From Salinispira pacifica (lineage in GTDB: Bacteria; Spirochaetota; Spirochaetia; DSM-27196; Salinispiraceae): a stretch of 64,000 nt of DNA. The translations under genes and the position numbers were made by a program. Positions 35,092 through 44,300 of the stretch are shown one piece after another; the first letter of the stretch is position 1, and each line of letters starts with the position of its first letter. The stretch spans positions 757,001-821,000 of the forward strand of contig NC_023035.1 in assembly GCF_000507245.1 (NCBI RefSeq), written 5' to 3'. The notes under the pieces were generated by a model. That model saw nothing but the letters and a program-made list of their open reading frames with translations, searched no databases and was not told the DNA's origin.

Positions 35092-36642
35092 GTGAAAGAA
35101 ACCAGACTCATGGCAGTAATGTTTACCGATATTGCCGAATTTTCCCGGATGATGGAGGAAGATGAGAAACGCACCATTGAGCTGCTTGAAGAGCATCATG
35201 GAATGGTGTTTCCCATCATCGAGAACTTTAATGGGCGTCTCATCGATTCGGTGGGTGACGGATTGCTGCTTACTTTCGAATCCCTGCTCGGGGCGGTCAG
35301 CTGTGCCCTGAACATCCAGAATGCGGTGGCAGAGCGTAATGCGTCGGTGGAACCCGGGAGAAAATTCAATCTCCGTATAGGGCTTCATATGGGCGATATC
35401 TGGTTTGAGGAGAACAATATCTACGGGAACGGGGTGAACATAGCTGCCCGGCTTCAGCAAATGTCCAAGCCCGGCGGTATCTGCGTTTCCGAAGACGTGT
35501 ACCATCAGATTAAAAACAAGGACAGCGTTCAGTTCCAGGAAGTTCCCAACCCTGGTATGAAAAATATATCCAGGGACTTCCGGATCTTTTATGTGAAAAC
35601 CGGTCATGAAGAAACAATCCTCAATGAAAACAGAGAGGGAAACAAGGCCTCCGGCGAAGAACGGAGTCATGAAGGCGACGGCAGTTCTGCAGGGGACGAA
35701 CATCGGGGAAGCGGCGGCACAAAATCCGGTTCGAGTTTTCTGGGTATGGATGTGGCCGAAATAATCAAGGATGCCATTTCAACCGGTTTCAACGATTCCA
35801 AAGAGGAGCGTGGTGAGAAAAAGAGCCGCCTGGAACAGAAGATTGAAAATTTTGTAGAAAAAACCCTGGATTTTGCAGTGAACAGCTGGGAAAACATGCC
35901 GGAAGAAAAAAAGAACCGGGTCATGGCGGAATTGAAAGACAAGGACTGGTATGTGGATATTAACGGGGAAGGTTCCTCCCCGGGATCGGCAGGCGGAGCA
36001 TCCGCGTATTCAAGCTCACAAGCCTCCGGCACCCGGCCGGACACAGAGGGCTCTTCTTCCCAGGGCCGGGATGAACAGGCGGACACGAATCCCGGCGGCT
36101 TCCAGGCCGTCCATCGATTCAATCCTGAAGGTTCGGCAGATAACGATGCCGGTTCACGGCATCGGCCCCGGGTGAGCAAGGGGGGCATAGATCTGGGAGA
36201 CTTGAAAATCTCATTCGGGGATAACGAGCCCAAGGAAGAAGATAAAACCGGGGACATGGTGTTCGGCCTGCTGGCCGGAAGCGCTTCGCTCTGGGGAATT
36301 CTCGCCAATGGTTCGCCCTGGTTTTACGTTACGTTTTTCTTTCTGGGCCTGTTGCCTCTGGTGTTCGGCATTGTGGGTACGGTGAAAAACTTCGGCATCC
36401 GTAAACGGCGTAAACAAAAAGAGGCGCTGGACCGGGAGCGGAGAGTTCTTTCTTCCGCAAGCGCCCACGGCGGCATGCTCACGGTTGTGCAGTGCGCCCG
36501 GGCGGCGGACTTGGGTTTCGAAGAAGCGGAGAAGGAGCTGGAGAGGCTGTGCACCCGGGGCTGGGTTGTGCAGGATTTCAACGAAGAGGGCACCGTTGTG
36601 TACCGCTTTCCCGCACTTCCGGGAACCGATGCGGCTGATTAA
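35092..36642 (+). CDS. Class III adenylate/guanylate cyclase with membrane segment and C-terminal winged-helix-like part
   Basis: From the GTG at 35092 (GGAGG four bases upstream) the protein has 516 residues. Residues 1-175 form a class III nucleotidyl cyclase catalytic domain with metal-binding D13 in FTDIAEFS and D56 in DSVGDGLLL, and the NIYGNGVNIAARLQ dimer and transition-state segment. A long Ser/Gly/Glu-rich linker (180-380) follows, interrupted by an amphipathic stretch. Then come two adjacent membrane helices (about 390-435). A basic helix and a C-terminal 70-residue domain (SAHGGMLTVVQCARAADLGF onward) resemble a winged helix. Membrane-tethered cyclases with a C-terminal DNA- or protein-binding-like domain are uncommon. 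Whether cAMP or cGMP is made cannot be decided here. Confidence 0.82.
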   Translation: MKETRLMAVMFTDIAEFSRMMEEDEKRTIELLEEHHGMVFPIIENFNGRLIDSVGDGLLLTFESLLGAVSCALNIQNAVAERNASVEPGRKFNLRIGLHMGDIWFEENNIYGNGVNIAARLQQMSKPGGICVSEDVYHQIKNKDSVQFQEVPNPGMKNISRDFRIFYVKTGHEETILNENREGNKASGEERSHEGDGSSAGDEHRGSGGTKSGSSFLGMDVAEIIKDAISTGFNDSKEERGEKKSRLEQKIENFVEKTLDFAVNSWENMPEEKKNRVMAELKDKDWYVDINGEGSSPGSAGGASAYSSSQASGTRPDTEGSSSQGRDEQADTNPGGFQAVHRFNPEGSADNDAGSRHRPRVSKGGIDLGDLKISFGDNEPKEEDKTGDMVFGLLAGSASLWGILANGSPWFYVTFFFLGLLPLVFGIVGTVKNFGIRKRRKQKEALDRERRVLSSASAHGGMLTVVQCARAADLGFEEAEKELERLCTRGWVVQDFNEEGTVVYRFPALPGTDAAD

Positions 36643-36725
36643 CCTGCCGGCCGGAAAATATCAATCCATCACATCCCGGGAAATGCCTGCTTTGAAATTC
36701 CCGCTCTGATATCCCCCGAAAAAAC

Positions 36726-38675
36726 CTACTCCACCCGCTTTCGATCCAGCAGAATAAGCTGATCTTTCAGATCATTCATGGATTCGGCGGAAAGCCAGAT
36801 ATCCTGAAAGTTCTTGTGCTGAATCACATGGGCCAATCCGGCGATGAGTTTCAAGTGATCATCTCTCCTGTCTTCCGACCCAACAATAATGAACATTGCA
36901 TGAATGGACGGATGGCTGTCGTCGAAATACAGTCCTTCCCGGTCCCGGAGAAGAACCAGATGAATTTCATCCCGACCTGGTATTAAGATATGGGGAATTG
37001 AAACGAAGTCTGTGAGAGCAGTGGTGAAGCGGGACTCCCGTTCTTCCAGAAGCCGGGTGATTTCCTCCGAAGTCATTCCGGTTTTCGGGGCCAGTCGGGA
37101 GCCCGCCATCTGAAAGGCGCCGTGGACTGATTCCCGGTAATCAATGTCCACGGTGAGGGCTTCCGCAAGCAGGCGGTCGGTAAGATCCTGGCTCAGCTGT
37201 TCCCTGTTTCTCAGAATACTTCTCAGCTCAGTCTCCAGCCCTTCGTTTTGAAGTCTGTTATCCACGGCGTTTTTTACGAGATGGAGGGCTGCGTACTCAT
37301 ATGAGTTTTGCCGTTTTCCGTAGAGCAGATATATCAGAAGCCCTCCTCCGGCGAACAGCAGAAGGATTTCCACACTGCTGATTCCCAGCTCTACCAGAAA
37401 TATGGCCATAAATACCAGGGAAAGGACAGGGACAAGTGGGTACCCCGGCAGAGAAAAGAGGGGCCGGTAATTGCGTACTCCGCTTTCCCGGAGAACAAGC
37501 ACTGCGATATTCACCGCCATATAGGAGATTAAAATCACCGTGGAAGCGAGTTTTACCAGTGCTTCCAGGGGGATAAGAATGGAAAGTCCGATAAAAATAG
37601 CGGTAGTGCAGAGGGCGGGTACAGGAATTCCCTTTTGGTTCTCCCCGGATATTCCCCTGGGCAGCAGCCCGTCCCTGGACATTGCCAGGGGATATCTGCT
37701 GGCCGACATGAGCCCCGCATTTCCGGTGGTGATAAATGCCAGGCTGGATGCAACGGCGATCACGTAAAGTCCGGCCGAACCCAGCATGGCAAAGGCACCG
37801 TCGGCAATGGGCGTGAGGGAACCGGAGAAGAGTTCCGGAGGAAGGACTGCGGAGGTTACCGCAACCATGGCCACGTAGAGAAATGTGATGACAGCCACCG
37901 AAGCGAGAATGGCCCTGGGGATATTCTTTCCGGGCTTTTTCACCTCTTCGGCCATGGTGCTCACGTTCAAAAGCCCTCCGTAACTTACGAATACAAAGGC
38001 GCCGGTGGCAATAATTGATCGGAGAAATCCGGATCCCGGGCCTCCGTTGTTTATTCCGCCGTTTATTCCTGAACCGGAAGAATTCAGAGTGAGTTGATTC
38101 TGCATATATTCTATGCCGGCTTGGAAAATTCCCCCGTCCCAGCGAATGGTACCAAACAGCGAGTACACCAGCATAATCAGAAGAAGCACTGCCACGAGAA
38201 TTATTTCAAAGCGTACCGCCCCCTCTGTTCCGGCGAGGTTCAGCAATAGGAATATCAGGGTAAGAACCAGCGCGGTGATCTGCAAAGGGAAGCCGAAGAA
38301 CAGGTACCCCATTTCAGCCAGACCGTAGATGGCGAAGGCGGTCTTCAGCATCAGTGCAAGCCAGCTTAAGAGGCCCATTATTGTACCCACCATGGGTCCC
38401 AGGCTCCGGGTAATATAAAAATAGTCCCCTCCCGCTTTGGGCATGGCGGTGGAGAGTTCGATTAACGCCAGACTGGACATAAGGGCGACCAGACCGGCGA
38501 GAAGATAGCTGAGGGGTGCCAGGGAACCCAGGCGGGAATACGCCAGCCCGGGCAAAATGAAAATTCCGCTGGATATCATGGTTCCGCTGGCGAGGGAAAA
38601 CAATGCGATCCACCCGAGTTTATGCCTGTTGCGGCCGTCAGATGAAGAACCGGCGGAGGAACGGATCGATTTCAT
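36726..38675 (-). CDS. APC-family amino acid permease fused to PTS EIIA domain
   Basis: Residues 1-450 are an APC superfamily transporter with about twelve membrane helices. The first helix carries the substrate motif SLASGTMISSGIFILPG. Residues about 490-649 form a cytoplasmic domain with the fold pattern of PTS EIIA type 2, and H562 in VSIPHILIPG matches the phosphorylated His of that family. Such fusions suggest that phosphotransferase status controls the permease, but this is inference. No other PTS genes are near. The substrate is probably an amino acid or related amine. The gene stands alone on the minus strand. Confidence 0.85.
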   Translation of the reverse strand: MKSIRSSAGSSSDGRNRHKLGWIALFSLASGTMISSGIFILPGLAYSRLGSLAPLSYLLAGLVALMSSLALIELSTAMPKAGGDYFYITRSLGPMVGTIMGLLSWLALMLKTAFAIYGLAEMGYLFFGFPLQITALVLTLIFLLLNLAGTEGAVRFEIILVAVLLLIMLVYSLFGTIRWDGGIFQAGIEYMQNQLTLNSSGSGINGGINNGGPGSGFLRSIIATGAFVFVSYGGLLNVSTMAEEVKKPGKNIPRAILASVAVITFLYVAMVAVTSAVLPPELFSGSLTPIADGAFAMLGSAGLYVIAVASSLAFITTGNAGLMSASRYPLAMSRDGLLPRGISGENQKGIPVPALCTTAIFIGLSILIPLEALVKLASTVILISYMAVNIAVLVLRESGVRNYRPLFSLPGYPLVPVLSLVFMAIFLVELGISSVEILLLFAGGGLLIYLLYGKRQNSYEYAALHLVKNAVDNRLQNEGLETELRSILRNREQLSQDLTDRLLAEALTVDIDYRESVHGAFQMAGSRLAPKTGMTSEEITRLLEERESRFTTALTDFVSIPHILIPGRDEIHLVLLRDREGLYFDDSHPSIHAMFIIVGSEDRRDDHLKLIAGLAHVIQHKNFQDIWLSAESMNDLKDQLILLDRKRVE

Positions 38676-38791
38676 GGGAGCTCCTTATCCATTAACATTA
38701 CTCATACATATCAACATAGATAATACCCAGGAAAACCCTCCCTGGCACAGAGGAAGTTACGGAATTCGATCATTTTTTCTCAGGAACTGCG

Positions 38792-39466
38792 TCATATTTC
38801 CCCTTGCTCCCGCAGGCTGATATATTCGGTGGCGGAGAAGATAATATGATCCAGGAGACTGATGCCCAGGATGTCTCCGGCTTCCTGGAGTCTTCTGGTA
38901 ACTTCCATGTCTTCGCTGCTTGGGGTGAGATTTCCCGAGGGGTGATTGTGGGCTACCACGATGGCGGCATTTCTTCCGGAAATGGCCGGTGCAAACACTT
39001 CCCGGGGATGCACCAGCGACCGGTTGAGCAGTCCTTTGCTGATCATCTCGTAACATGTGAGCTCGTGGGCTCCGTTCAGGCAGAGTACGAAGAAGTGTTC
39101 CTGAAGACGGTCTCCGTAATGCCTAACGCAGTTCCATGCATCCTCCGGACTCTGGATTCTCCGCAGACCGGGCTTATAGCGCCTCCTGCCCAGCTCCAGC
39201 GCCGCTGCTATCTGCATGCTTTTGACCCGTCCCAGACCCCGTATCTTCGTCAGCGCCTCAGTGTTTCCAGGTGCCTGCCCCCCGCCGGAGTCCAAAACCA
39301 CACATGCCTGCATGGCCACATCCAGAACACCGCTTCCTTTCGCTCCCCAGCCGATGAGCAGGGCAACCAGCTCTGCATCGCTCAGACTGCCGATTCCCAG
39401 AGCCTGTGCTTTTTCCCTGGGCGGTCCGGCAATTTCGCCGGCGTATTCGATTGATTGGTTTTTCAT
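38792..39466 (-). CDS. radC: RadC family JAB domain protein
   Basis: This 224-residue protein is a RadC/MPN+ member. The N-terminal helix-hairpin-helix region has SLSDAELVALLIGWG and IRGLGRVKSMQIAAALELGRR. The JAMM metal motif is AHNHPSGNLTPSSED, with H173, H175 and D186. The usual active-site Glu is not obvious in the LTCYEMISKG segment. RadC was named for a DNA-repair role that has since been questioned. The zinc site suggests a peptidase or nuclease-like activity. It stands alone between APC permease and regulator genes on the same strand. Confidence 0.9.
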   Translation of the reverse strand: MKNQSIEYAGEIAGPPREKAQALGIGSLSDAELVALLIGWGAKGSGVLDVAMQACVVLDSGGGQAPGNTEALTKIRGLGRVKSMQIAAALELGRRRYKPGLRRIQSPEDAWNCVRHYGDRLQEHFFVLCLNGAHELTCYEMISKGLLNRSLVHPREVFAPAISGRNAAIVVAHNHPSGNLTPSSEDMEVTRRLQEAGDILGISLLDHIIFSATEYISLREQGEI

Positions 39467-39535
39467 ATGAAGATAACCGGGGAAATCAGTTGATTTGCTT
39501 TACCGACTCCCGTTCGACCAGTTCGGGTGTAATTT

Positions 39536-40588
39536 TTACATGACGCTGCTGGAGGGGGCTTCGCTGTCCAGCTCTTCGAAGAGCATTTCCGCAGCCCAGC
39601 GGCCCAGACTGTACTTTGGATGTTCAAATGTCGTGAGTCCCGGGGTTAATCCCTTTATATCATCAATATTATCAAAGCCGAGAATCGACATTTCATCGGG
39701 TATGGATATGTTCCGGCTTTTCAGATACCGGAACCCCTGGAGCGCAACTTCATCATTGTAATAGAAGATTGCAGTAGGCCGGCCTTTCCCCAATGCCAGC
39801 AATTCTTCACTGAAGTGGGCGCCGGGAATTTCTTTTTCATCTTTTTCCACAAACGTTTTGATGAATTCCGGCCGCTCCTGCATATTGTGATCGGATAGCG
39901 CCTTTAAAAACCCTTCCAGACGGTGACAGAGGGAAAGGGTGTCGGTTTTAATGATAATGGCAATGTCTTTGTGACCCTTTTGGATCAAATATTGGGCGCT
40001 TAAATAGCCCGACTGAAATTCGTCCACCTCGATACTGGAATTACTGAAAAAAGGTGCTGAAAAATGGGTGAAAATAACCGGTACATCCAGAGACTGGAGG
40101 AGCAGCGAGGTGGTGTCGCTGGGCTGCATTAGTGCGGAGAAGGTGGGTTCGATGATCAGTCCGTCTATGCTGATCTCGATCATTCGCTTCAATGATGCAA
40201 CTTCCCGGTCGGTGTTATGAGCTGAGTTGGAAAGCACCATTGTATATTCCCGTGAATGCAGCACATCCTCGATGCCGTGAATGATTGCCGGATAAATGCC
40301 GTCAAGGACGGTATGATTAATAACGCCGATCAGACCGGATCGAACTTTACCGGAGTTTTTGAACCCTTTGAAGTATGTGCCCTTTCCCTGACGGGTTGCC
40401 AGAACATTCAAATTTACCAGCTCGTCAATAGCCTGTCGTACGGTATTGCGGCTCACATGAAATAATTTCACCAGTTTATTTTCCGAAGGAATGAGATCTC
40501 CGGGCTGCAGCTGTTCTTCCTGAATATAGCTTAACAGCCGTTTTTTCACCTGTATGTATTTCGGCAGCTGTTTTGATTGATCTTCCAT
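39536..40588 (-). CDS. GntR/LacI-hybrid transcriptional repressor with frameshifted C-terminus
   Basis: The protein binds DNA through an N-terminal GntR winged helix (PGDLIPSENKLVKLFHVSRN). It senses a sugar through a LacI/AraR-type periplasmic-binding fold, with GLIGVINHTVLDGIYPAIIHG and ILGFDNIDDIKGLTPGLTTF. The frame stops early at 39536 with EAPSSSVM. One base over, the sequence continues as VKITPELVERESVKQIN to a TGA at 39486, which is the usual C-terminal tail of this family. One more base in the GGGGG at 39554-39558 (C run on the coding strand) would restore it. It is divergent from the sugar ABC operon and probably represses it. Confidence 0.88.
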   Translation of the reverse strand: MEDQSKQLPKYIQVKKRLLSYIQEEQLQPGDLIPSENKLVKLFHVSRNTVRQAIDELVNLNVLATRQGKGTYFKGFKNSGKVRSGLIGVINHTVLDGIYPAIIHGIEDVLHSREYTMVLSNSAHNTDREVASLKRMIEISIDGLIIEPTFSALMQPSDTTSLLLQSLDVPVIFTHFSAPFFSNSSIEVDEFQSGYLSAQYLIQKGHKDIAIIIKTDTLSLCHRLEGFLKALSDHNMQERPEFIKTFVEKDEKEIPGAHFSEELLALGKGRPTAIFYYNDEVALQGFRYLKSRNISIPDEMSILGFDNIDDIKGLTPGLTTFEHPKYSLGRWAAEMLFEELDSEAPSSSVM

Positions 40589-40641
40589 TCTTCACCGTCC
40601 GCAACTGAATTATGCACACGTTAGCATGATAATTAAGATAA

Positions 40642-40668
40642 TACAAGTTGTTGATATGTAGGTACAAG
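40642..40668. promoter_or_regulatory. Candidate operator for the GntR/LacI regulator
   Basis: On the minus strand this stretch reads CTTGTACC, then a spacer, then AACTTGTAT. The CTTGTACC core recurs at 40857-40864 just in front of the ABC operon, also followed by an ACA triplet. Repeats of CTTGTA in both promoters fit autoregulation plus control of the operon by the adjacent repressor. Confidence 0.4.
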
Positions 40669-40826
40669 TAAGATGAAGGTGATCGGCGTAAACGGCGCAA
40701 AAGATACTTTTTCTAGTACATACCCCCAACCGATATAGTCGGGAGACGATAAATTCGGCGAAATTACCGGAAAATTTTGGAAATGCATCATATCCAGCAT
40801 TGGAAAGAATTATTTAAATTTTATTC

Positions 40827-40866
40827 TTGACATAAATATTGGTATGCTTGAGAATGCTTGTACCAA
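40827..40866 (+). promoter_or_regulatory. Promoter and inverted repeat of the sugar ABC operon
   Basis: TTGACA (40827-40832) and GAGAAT (40850-40855) are 17 bases apart and form a sigma-70-like promoter. TTGGTA (40839-40844) and TACCAA (40861-40866) form an inverted repeat that spans the -10 region, and CTTGTACC lies within it. A repressor bound here would block the promoter. The rest of the 318-base gap between the regulator and the binding protein shows no gene. Confidence 0.5.
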
Positions 40867-40906
40867 CAACTGGCGCAAGACCAGATTCATTCCAAGGAGG
40901 ATTGAG

Positions 40907-42196
40907 ATGAAAAGAATCATGCTTTTCACTCTGCTGCTTCTGAGCAGCATTGTGTTTGTATTTGCCGAGGGTGGTGCTGAAGAAACCGCTCCCGAAGATC
41001 TGGCGGGAACCACAATTTCCATTCTGTCATTTTCCACCGAGTTTAACGATCAGGGGATAATCGCTGATTTCGAAGAGCGCACCGGAATCAACGTGGAGAT
41101 GGAAGTAGTTCCCACAGAAAACTACGAAGCAAAGCTTCGTCCTCTTCTGGCTACCGGTACCGAAGTACCCGATATTTTCCTGGGTGAGGCTGCATTCGTA
41201 CGGCAGTTCGTGGAAGCCGGTTACTGGGACACTCTCTCAGAAGCTCCCTACAACGCAGATACTTCGAACATGTACGATTATGCCGTTGAAATGGGTTCCA
41301 CCGAAGAAGGCGATGTTGTAGCTCTCACATGGCAGACCACTCCAGGCGGCTGGTTCTACCGAAGAAGCATCGCCCAGGATGTTTTCGGAGTGGAATCTCC
41401 CGAAGAAGTGGCAGAACTCTTTTCTGACTGGGACACTGTTCTCGAAACAGCAGAAACGCTTAAAGAAAACGGATACGCCATGTTCCCCGGAATCGGTGAA
41501 ACACTGTTCCGCATTTTCTATGCGAACCGTGACGAAGCCTGGGTGAACGATAACAACGAATTTGTAATTGACGATCAGATCAAGGAATACTTCCGTGTAA
41601 CCAAGACTGTTCGTGATATGGGCTATGATGCCAAGTTGGCAGACTGGTCCGGTCCCTGGTTTGAAGAGATGAACACAGCCCCCGGCGATGCCAACGTATT
41701 CGTGTACGGTTTTCCCACATGGGGACTTCAGTTCGTTATTTCCGGACAGGAAAACTCCAGCGGCGACTGGGCGGTTACTGCCGGTCCCGGCCCATTCTTC
41801 TGGGGAGGAACATGGTTGGGTATTTATGAGGATGCTCCGGCGACCAACAAAGCTGCAGCCTGGGAATTCATCAAAATGCTTACCCAGGATGAAGAGTATA
41901 TGACCATGTACGCCAAGCGTTCCGAGGATTTCCTTTCCAACAAGGAAGTTATGGAAGAGGTGGTTCCCACCATGTCCAGTCCTGTGCTTGATGGTCAGAA
42001 CCACTTTGATTTCTTCGCAGAAGCTGCGGAAGAGATCGACGGAAGCACCATCAAAGGCTATGACTACCAGATCAACCAGATTCTCAGCCAGGTGATGAAC
42101 GAATACCTGGAGGGCGGACTGGGCTATGAAGATGCCCTGCAGGAACTCACAAAACGTGTTCTTGAGGCCTACCCCCGTCTCACGGCAGCAGAGTAA
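40907..42196 (+). CDS. Sugar ABC transporter, substrate-binding protein
   Basis: This 429-residue family 1 extracellular solute-binding protein captures an oligosaccharide for import. The signal peptide (MKRIMLFTLLLLSSIVFVFA) is followed by EGGAEE. Typical points are TGINVEMEVVPTENYEAKLR, VPDIFLGEAAFVRQFVEAG and the C-terminal QILSQVMNEYLEGG. The ATG at 40907 has AAGGAGG upstream. An in-frame ATG at 40844 overlaps the promoter and is rejected. It is the first gene of a binding protein, permease, permease operon. No ATPase gene is linked, so a shared MsmK/UgpC-type ATPase elsewhere is expected. Confidence 0.92.
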   Translation: MKRIMLFTLLLLSSIVFVFAEGGAEETAPEDLAGTTISILSFSTEFNDQGIIADFEERTGINVEMEVVPTENYEAKLRPLLATGTEVPDIFLGEAAFVRQFVEAGYWDTLSEAPYNADTSNMYDYAVEMGSTEEGDVVALTWQTTPGGWFYRRSIAQDVFGVESPEEVAELFSDWDTVLETAETLKENGYAMFPGIGETLFRIFYANRDEAWVNDNNEFVIDDQIKEYFRVTKTVRDMGYDAKLADWSGPWFEEMNTAPGDANVFVYGFPTWGLQFVISGQENSSGDWAVTAGPGPFFWGGTWLGIYEDAPATNKAAAWEFIKMLTQDEEYMTMYAKRSEDFLSNKEVMEEVVPTMSSPVLDGQNHFDFFAEAAEEIDGSTIKGYDYQINQILSQVMNEYLEGGLGYEDALQELTKRVLEAYPRLTAAE

Positions 42197-42254
42197 TTTT
42201 TCGTGAGCCGCCGGCATATGCGGGATATATTCGGCGGCTTCCGGGAATGACCGG

Positions 42255-42289
42255 CACCGGTGCTGTGGAAACAGTGCCGGTGTTCTTCT
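42255..42289 (+). terminator. Intergenic hairpin after the binding-protein gene
   Basis: CACCGGTGCTGT (42255-42266) pairs with ACAGTGCCGGTG (42271-42282) around GGAA and is followed by TTCTTCT. Such hairpins after binding-protein genes usually lower expression of the downstream permeases and stabilise the first part of the message. Confidence 0.6.
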
Positions 42290-42437
42290 GTATCCCTTCA
42301 GCCTTGGGTATGGAGCCGCACCGGACGGGATTATACAGAACGGTTCTGTTCAGAGATATATCTGTGAAAGGTCTGTGTGGGGAATCATGGATATAGCTGT
42401 GAGCAGAAATTAGAAAAGTTTTACTTGGAGGTACAAG

Positions 42438-43331
42438 GTGAAATCATACGAACGCTATGGGTACTGGTTTATACTGCCCTTTTTTATTGCTTTTGCAATT
42501 TTCTGGGTGTATCCGGTAATTAACACCTTACTGACCAGCCTGACGAATGAAGACTTCACGATGGCTGAAAAAAGTTTCATCGGGCTGAAGAATTATGTAG
42601 ATGAACTTACCAGACCTGCATTCTGGCGGGCATTGGCGAATACCTTTATTATCTGGATTCCCAATATCATTGCTCAGCTCAGCATCGCATTGTTTCTGGC
42701 CGTGGTTATGACTGATAAACGGATGAAAATCCGCGGTGTGGGGGTGTTTCGGGCGGTGTTTTTCTTCCCCAACCTGGTAACCATCGCATCTGTGGCAATC
42801 CTTGCGTATGCCATCCTTGACTGGCAGCGGGGGACGCTGAACCAGATTCTGTTTGGAACCGGACCCGAGGCAGTGGAGCAATATATCTTCTGGCTGAATG
42901 ATCCGGTGGCCAGCAGAAGCGTGGTCTCCATTGTTCAGACCTGGATGTGGTTCGGCTACACGATGATTCTATTCATGGCCGGCATACAGACCGTACCCCA
43001 GAGTCTTTTTGAGGCCGCCATTGTGGACGGGGCCAACAAATGGACAACCTTCAGGCGCATAACCCTGCCCCTGCTGACCCCCGTAATGGTCTATGTGGTG
43101 ATCACCTCATTCATCGGGGGGCTGAATATGTTTGACTTCCCGTGGGTGCTCTCCCAGGGCAGGGGAGGTGCCGAACAGTCCCTGACCACCGCAGTTGTGT
43201 ATATGTATCAGAGAGCGTTCCAGTGGTATCAGCTGGGTACCGGATCGGCAATCTCCTACATTCTGTTTGTGATGGCGGCGGTTTTCTCCGTCTTCTACCT
43301 GAAATTTACAAAATCTCGAAATGAGGGATAA
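42438..43331 (+). CDS. Sugar ABC transporter permease, MalF/UgpA type
   Basis: This 297-residue inner-membrane permease has six helices. The EAA loop EAAIVDGANKWTTFRRITLPLLTP contacts the ATPase, and its GANKWTTF core is standard for CUT1 sugar importers. TTGGAGGTACAAG precedes the GTG/ATG region, giving the start at 42438. Its last 11 bases overlap an earlier possible start of the second permease. With the binding protein upstream it imports an oligosaccharide, not identified. Confidence 0.92.
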   Translation: MKSYERYGYWFILPFFIAFAIFWVYPVINTLLTSLTNEDFTMAEKSFIGLKNYVDELTRPAFWRALANTFIIWIPNIIAQLSIALFLAVVMTDKRMKIRGVGVFRAVFFFPNLVTIASVAILAYAILDWQRGTLNQILFGTGPEAVEQYIFWLNDPVASRSVVSIVQTWMWFGYTMILFMAGIQTVPQSLFEAAIVDGANKWTTFRRITLPLLTPVMVYVVITSFIGGLNMFDFPWVLSQGRGGAEQSLTTAVVYMYQRAFQWYQLGTGSAISYILFVMAAVFSVFYLKFTKSRNEG

Positions 43332-43335
43332 GGTT

Positions 43336-44241
43336 ATGAGAACAAAAGATTTATACCTCAGTAATATTCAAAAGCAAAAGCAGAGCGAAATAGTATCCAA
43401 GGTTCTGATCTATATTTTTCTGATTGTACTGGTGATTCTCTGTATCGTTCCGTTTTATCTGATGATTGTGAATGCAACTCGGTCGAATGCGGAAATCAAC
43501 CGCGGTCCCACCTTCATTCCCGGTTCCCATCTGGTGGAAAACTGGAAGACCCTCACGCTCGGCCGTCTGGATCCTGAAACCGGCTTACGAGCCGGGGGCT
43601 TGAATATTATGCGGGGGTTTATGAACTCCCTGTATGTGGCCATGACCGGTACCATTCTTGCAGGCTATTTCTCGGCACTCACTGCATACGGATTTACCAT
43701 GTATAATTTCAGGGGTAAAAAAATTCTGTTTGCGGTGCTTCTGTCGGTTATCATGCTGCCGCCGGTTATTACGCTGATCGGTATTTTCAAGCTGATGGTG
43801 GGGCTGGGGCTGTACAACAGTCACTGGGCGTTGATTTTGCCGGCCATCGCCAGTCCGTACACGGTGTTTTTCCTGCGGGGATATATCGGATCTGCGTTCA
43901 ACAAGAGTCTGCTTGAAGCGGCACGGATGGACGGTGCTTCCGAACTGGGAATTTTCCACCGCATCGCAATGCCTCTCATATTTCCGGGGATTGCCACCAT
44001 GTCTATCTTCGGTTTTCTTGCACAGTGGAATAATTACCTGATGCCCCTGATTCTGCTGAACAAACAGTCGAAATACACGCTGCCCCTGGTGATTCAGCAG
44101 CTCAATACAACCACCTACAACAGGGACCTTGGTGCTCTGTATACCGGTGTGGCGGTAAGTGTCGTGCCCATCATTATTGCCTTTGCCTTCTTCTCACGTT
44201 ACCTCATAGCCGGTATAAGCTTCGGAGCCGTGAAGGAATAA
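43336..44241 (+). CDS. Sugar ABC transporter permease, MalG/UgpE type
   Basis: The second CUT1 permease has about six helices and the EAA loop EAARMDGASELGIFHRIAMPL. I chose the ATG at 43336 because GAGGGATAAGG lies upstream. An ATG at 43321 in the same frame overlaps the first permease and has no ribosome site. The C-terminus ends in LIAGISFGAVKE, normal for the family. A strong terminator 33 bases downstream closes the operon. Confidence 0.92.
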   Translation: MRTKDLYLSNIQKQKQSEIVSKVLIYIFLIVLVILCIVPFYLMIVNATRSNAEINRGPTFIPGSHLVENWKTLTLGRLDPETGLRAGGLNIMRGFMNSLYVAMTGTILAGYFSALTAYGFTMYNFRGKKILFAVLLSVIMLPPVITLIGIFKLMVGLGLYNSHWALILPAIASPYTVFFLRGYIGSAFNKSLLEAARMDGASELGIFHRIAMPLIFPGIATMSIFGFLAQWNNYLMPLILLNKQSKYTLPLVIQQLNTTTYNRDLGALYTGVAVSVVPIIIAFAFFSRYLIAGISFGAVKE

Positions 44242-44273
44242 GCATACAGCCTCCTCTTCTATCAGTCTTTTGG

Positions 44274-44300
44274 GGCTCTCCTTCGGGAGAGCCTTTTTTT
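44274..44300 (+). terminator. Rho-independent terminator of the sugar ABC operon
   Basis: GGCTCTCC (44274-44281) pairs with GGAGAGCC (44286-44293) around TTCG and is followed by seven T residues. The TTCG tetraloop and long T-run make this a strong terminator. Confidence 0.95.
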
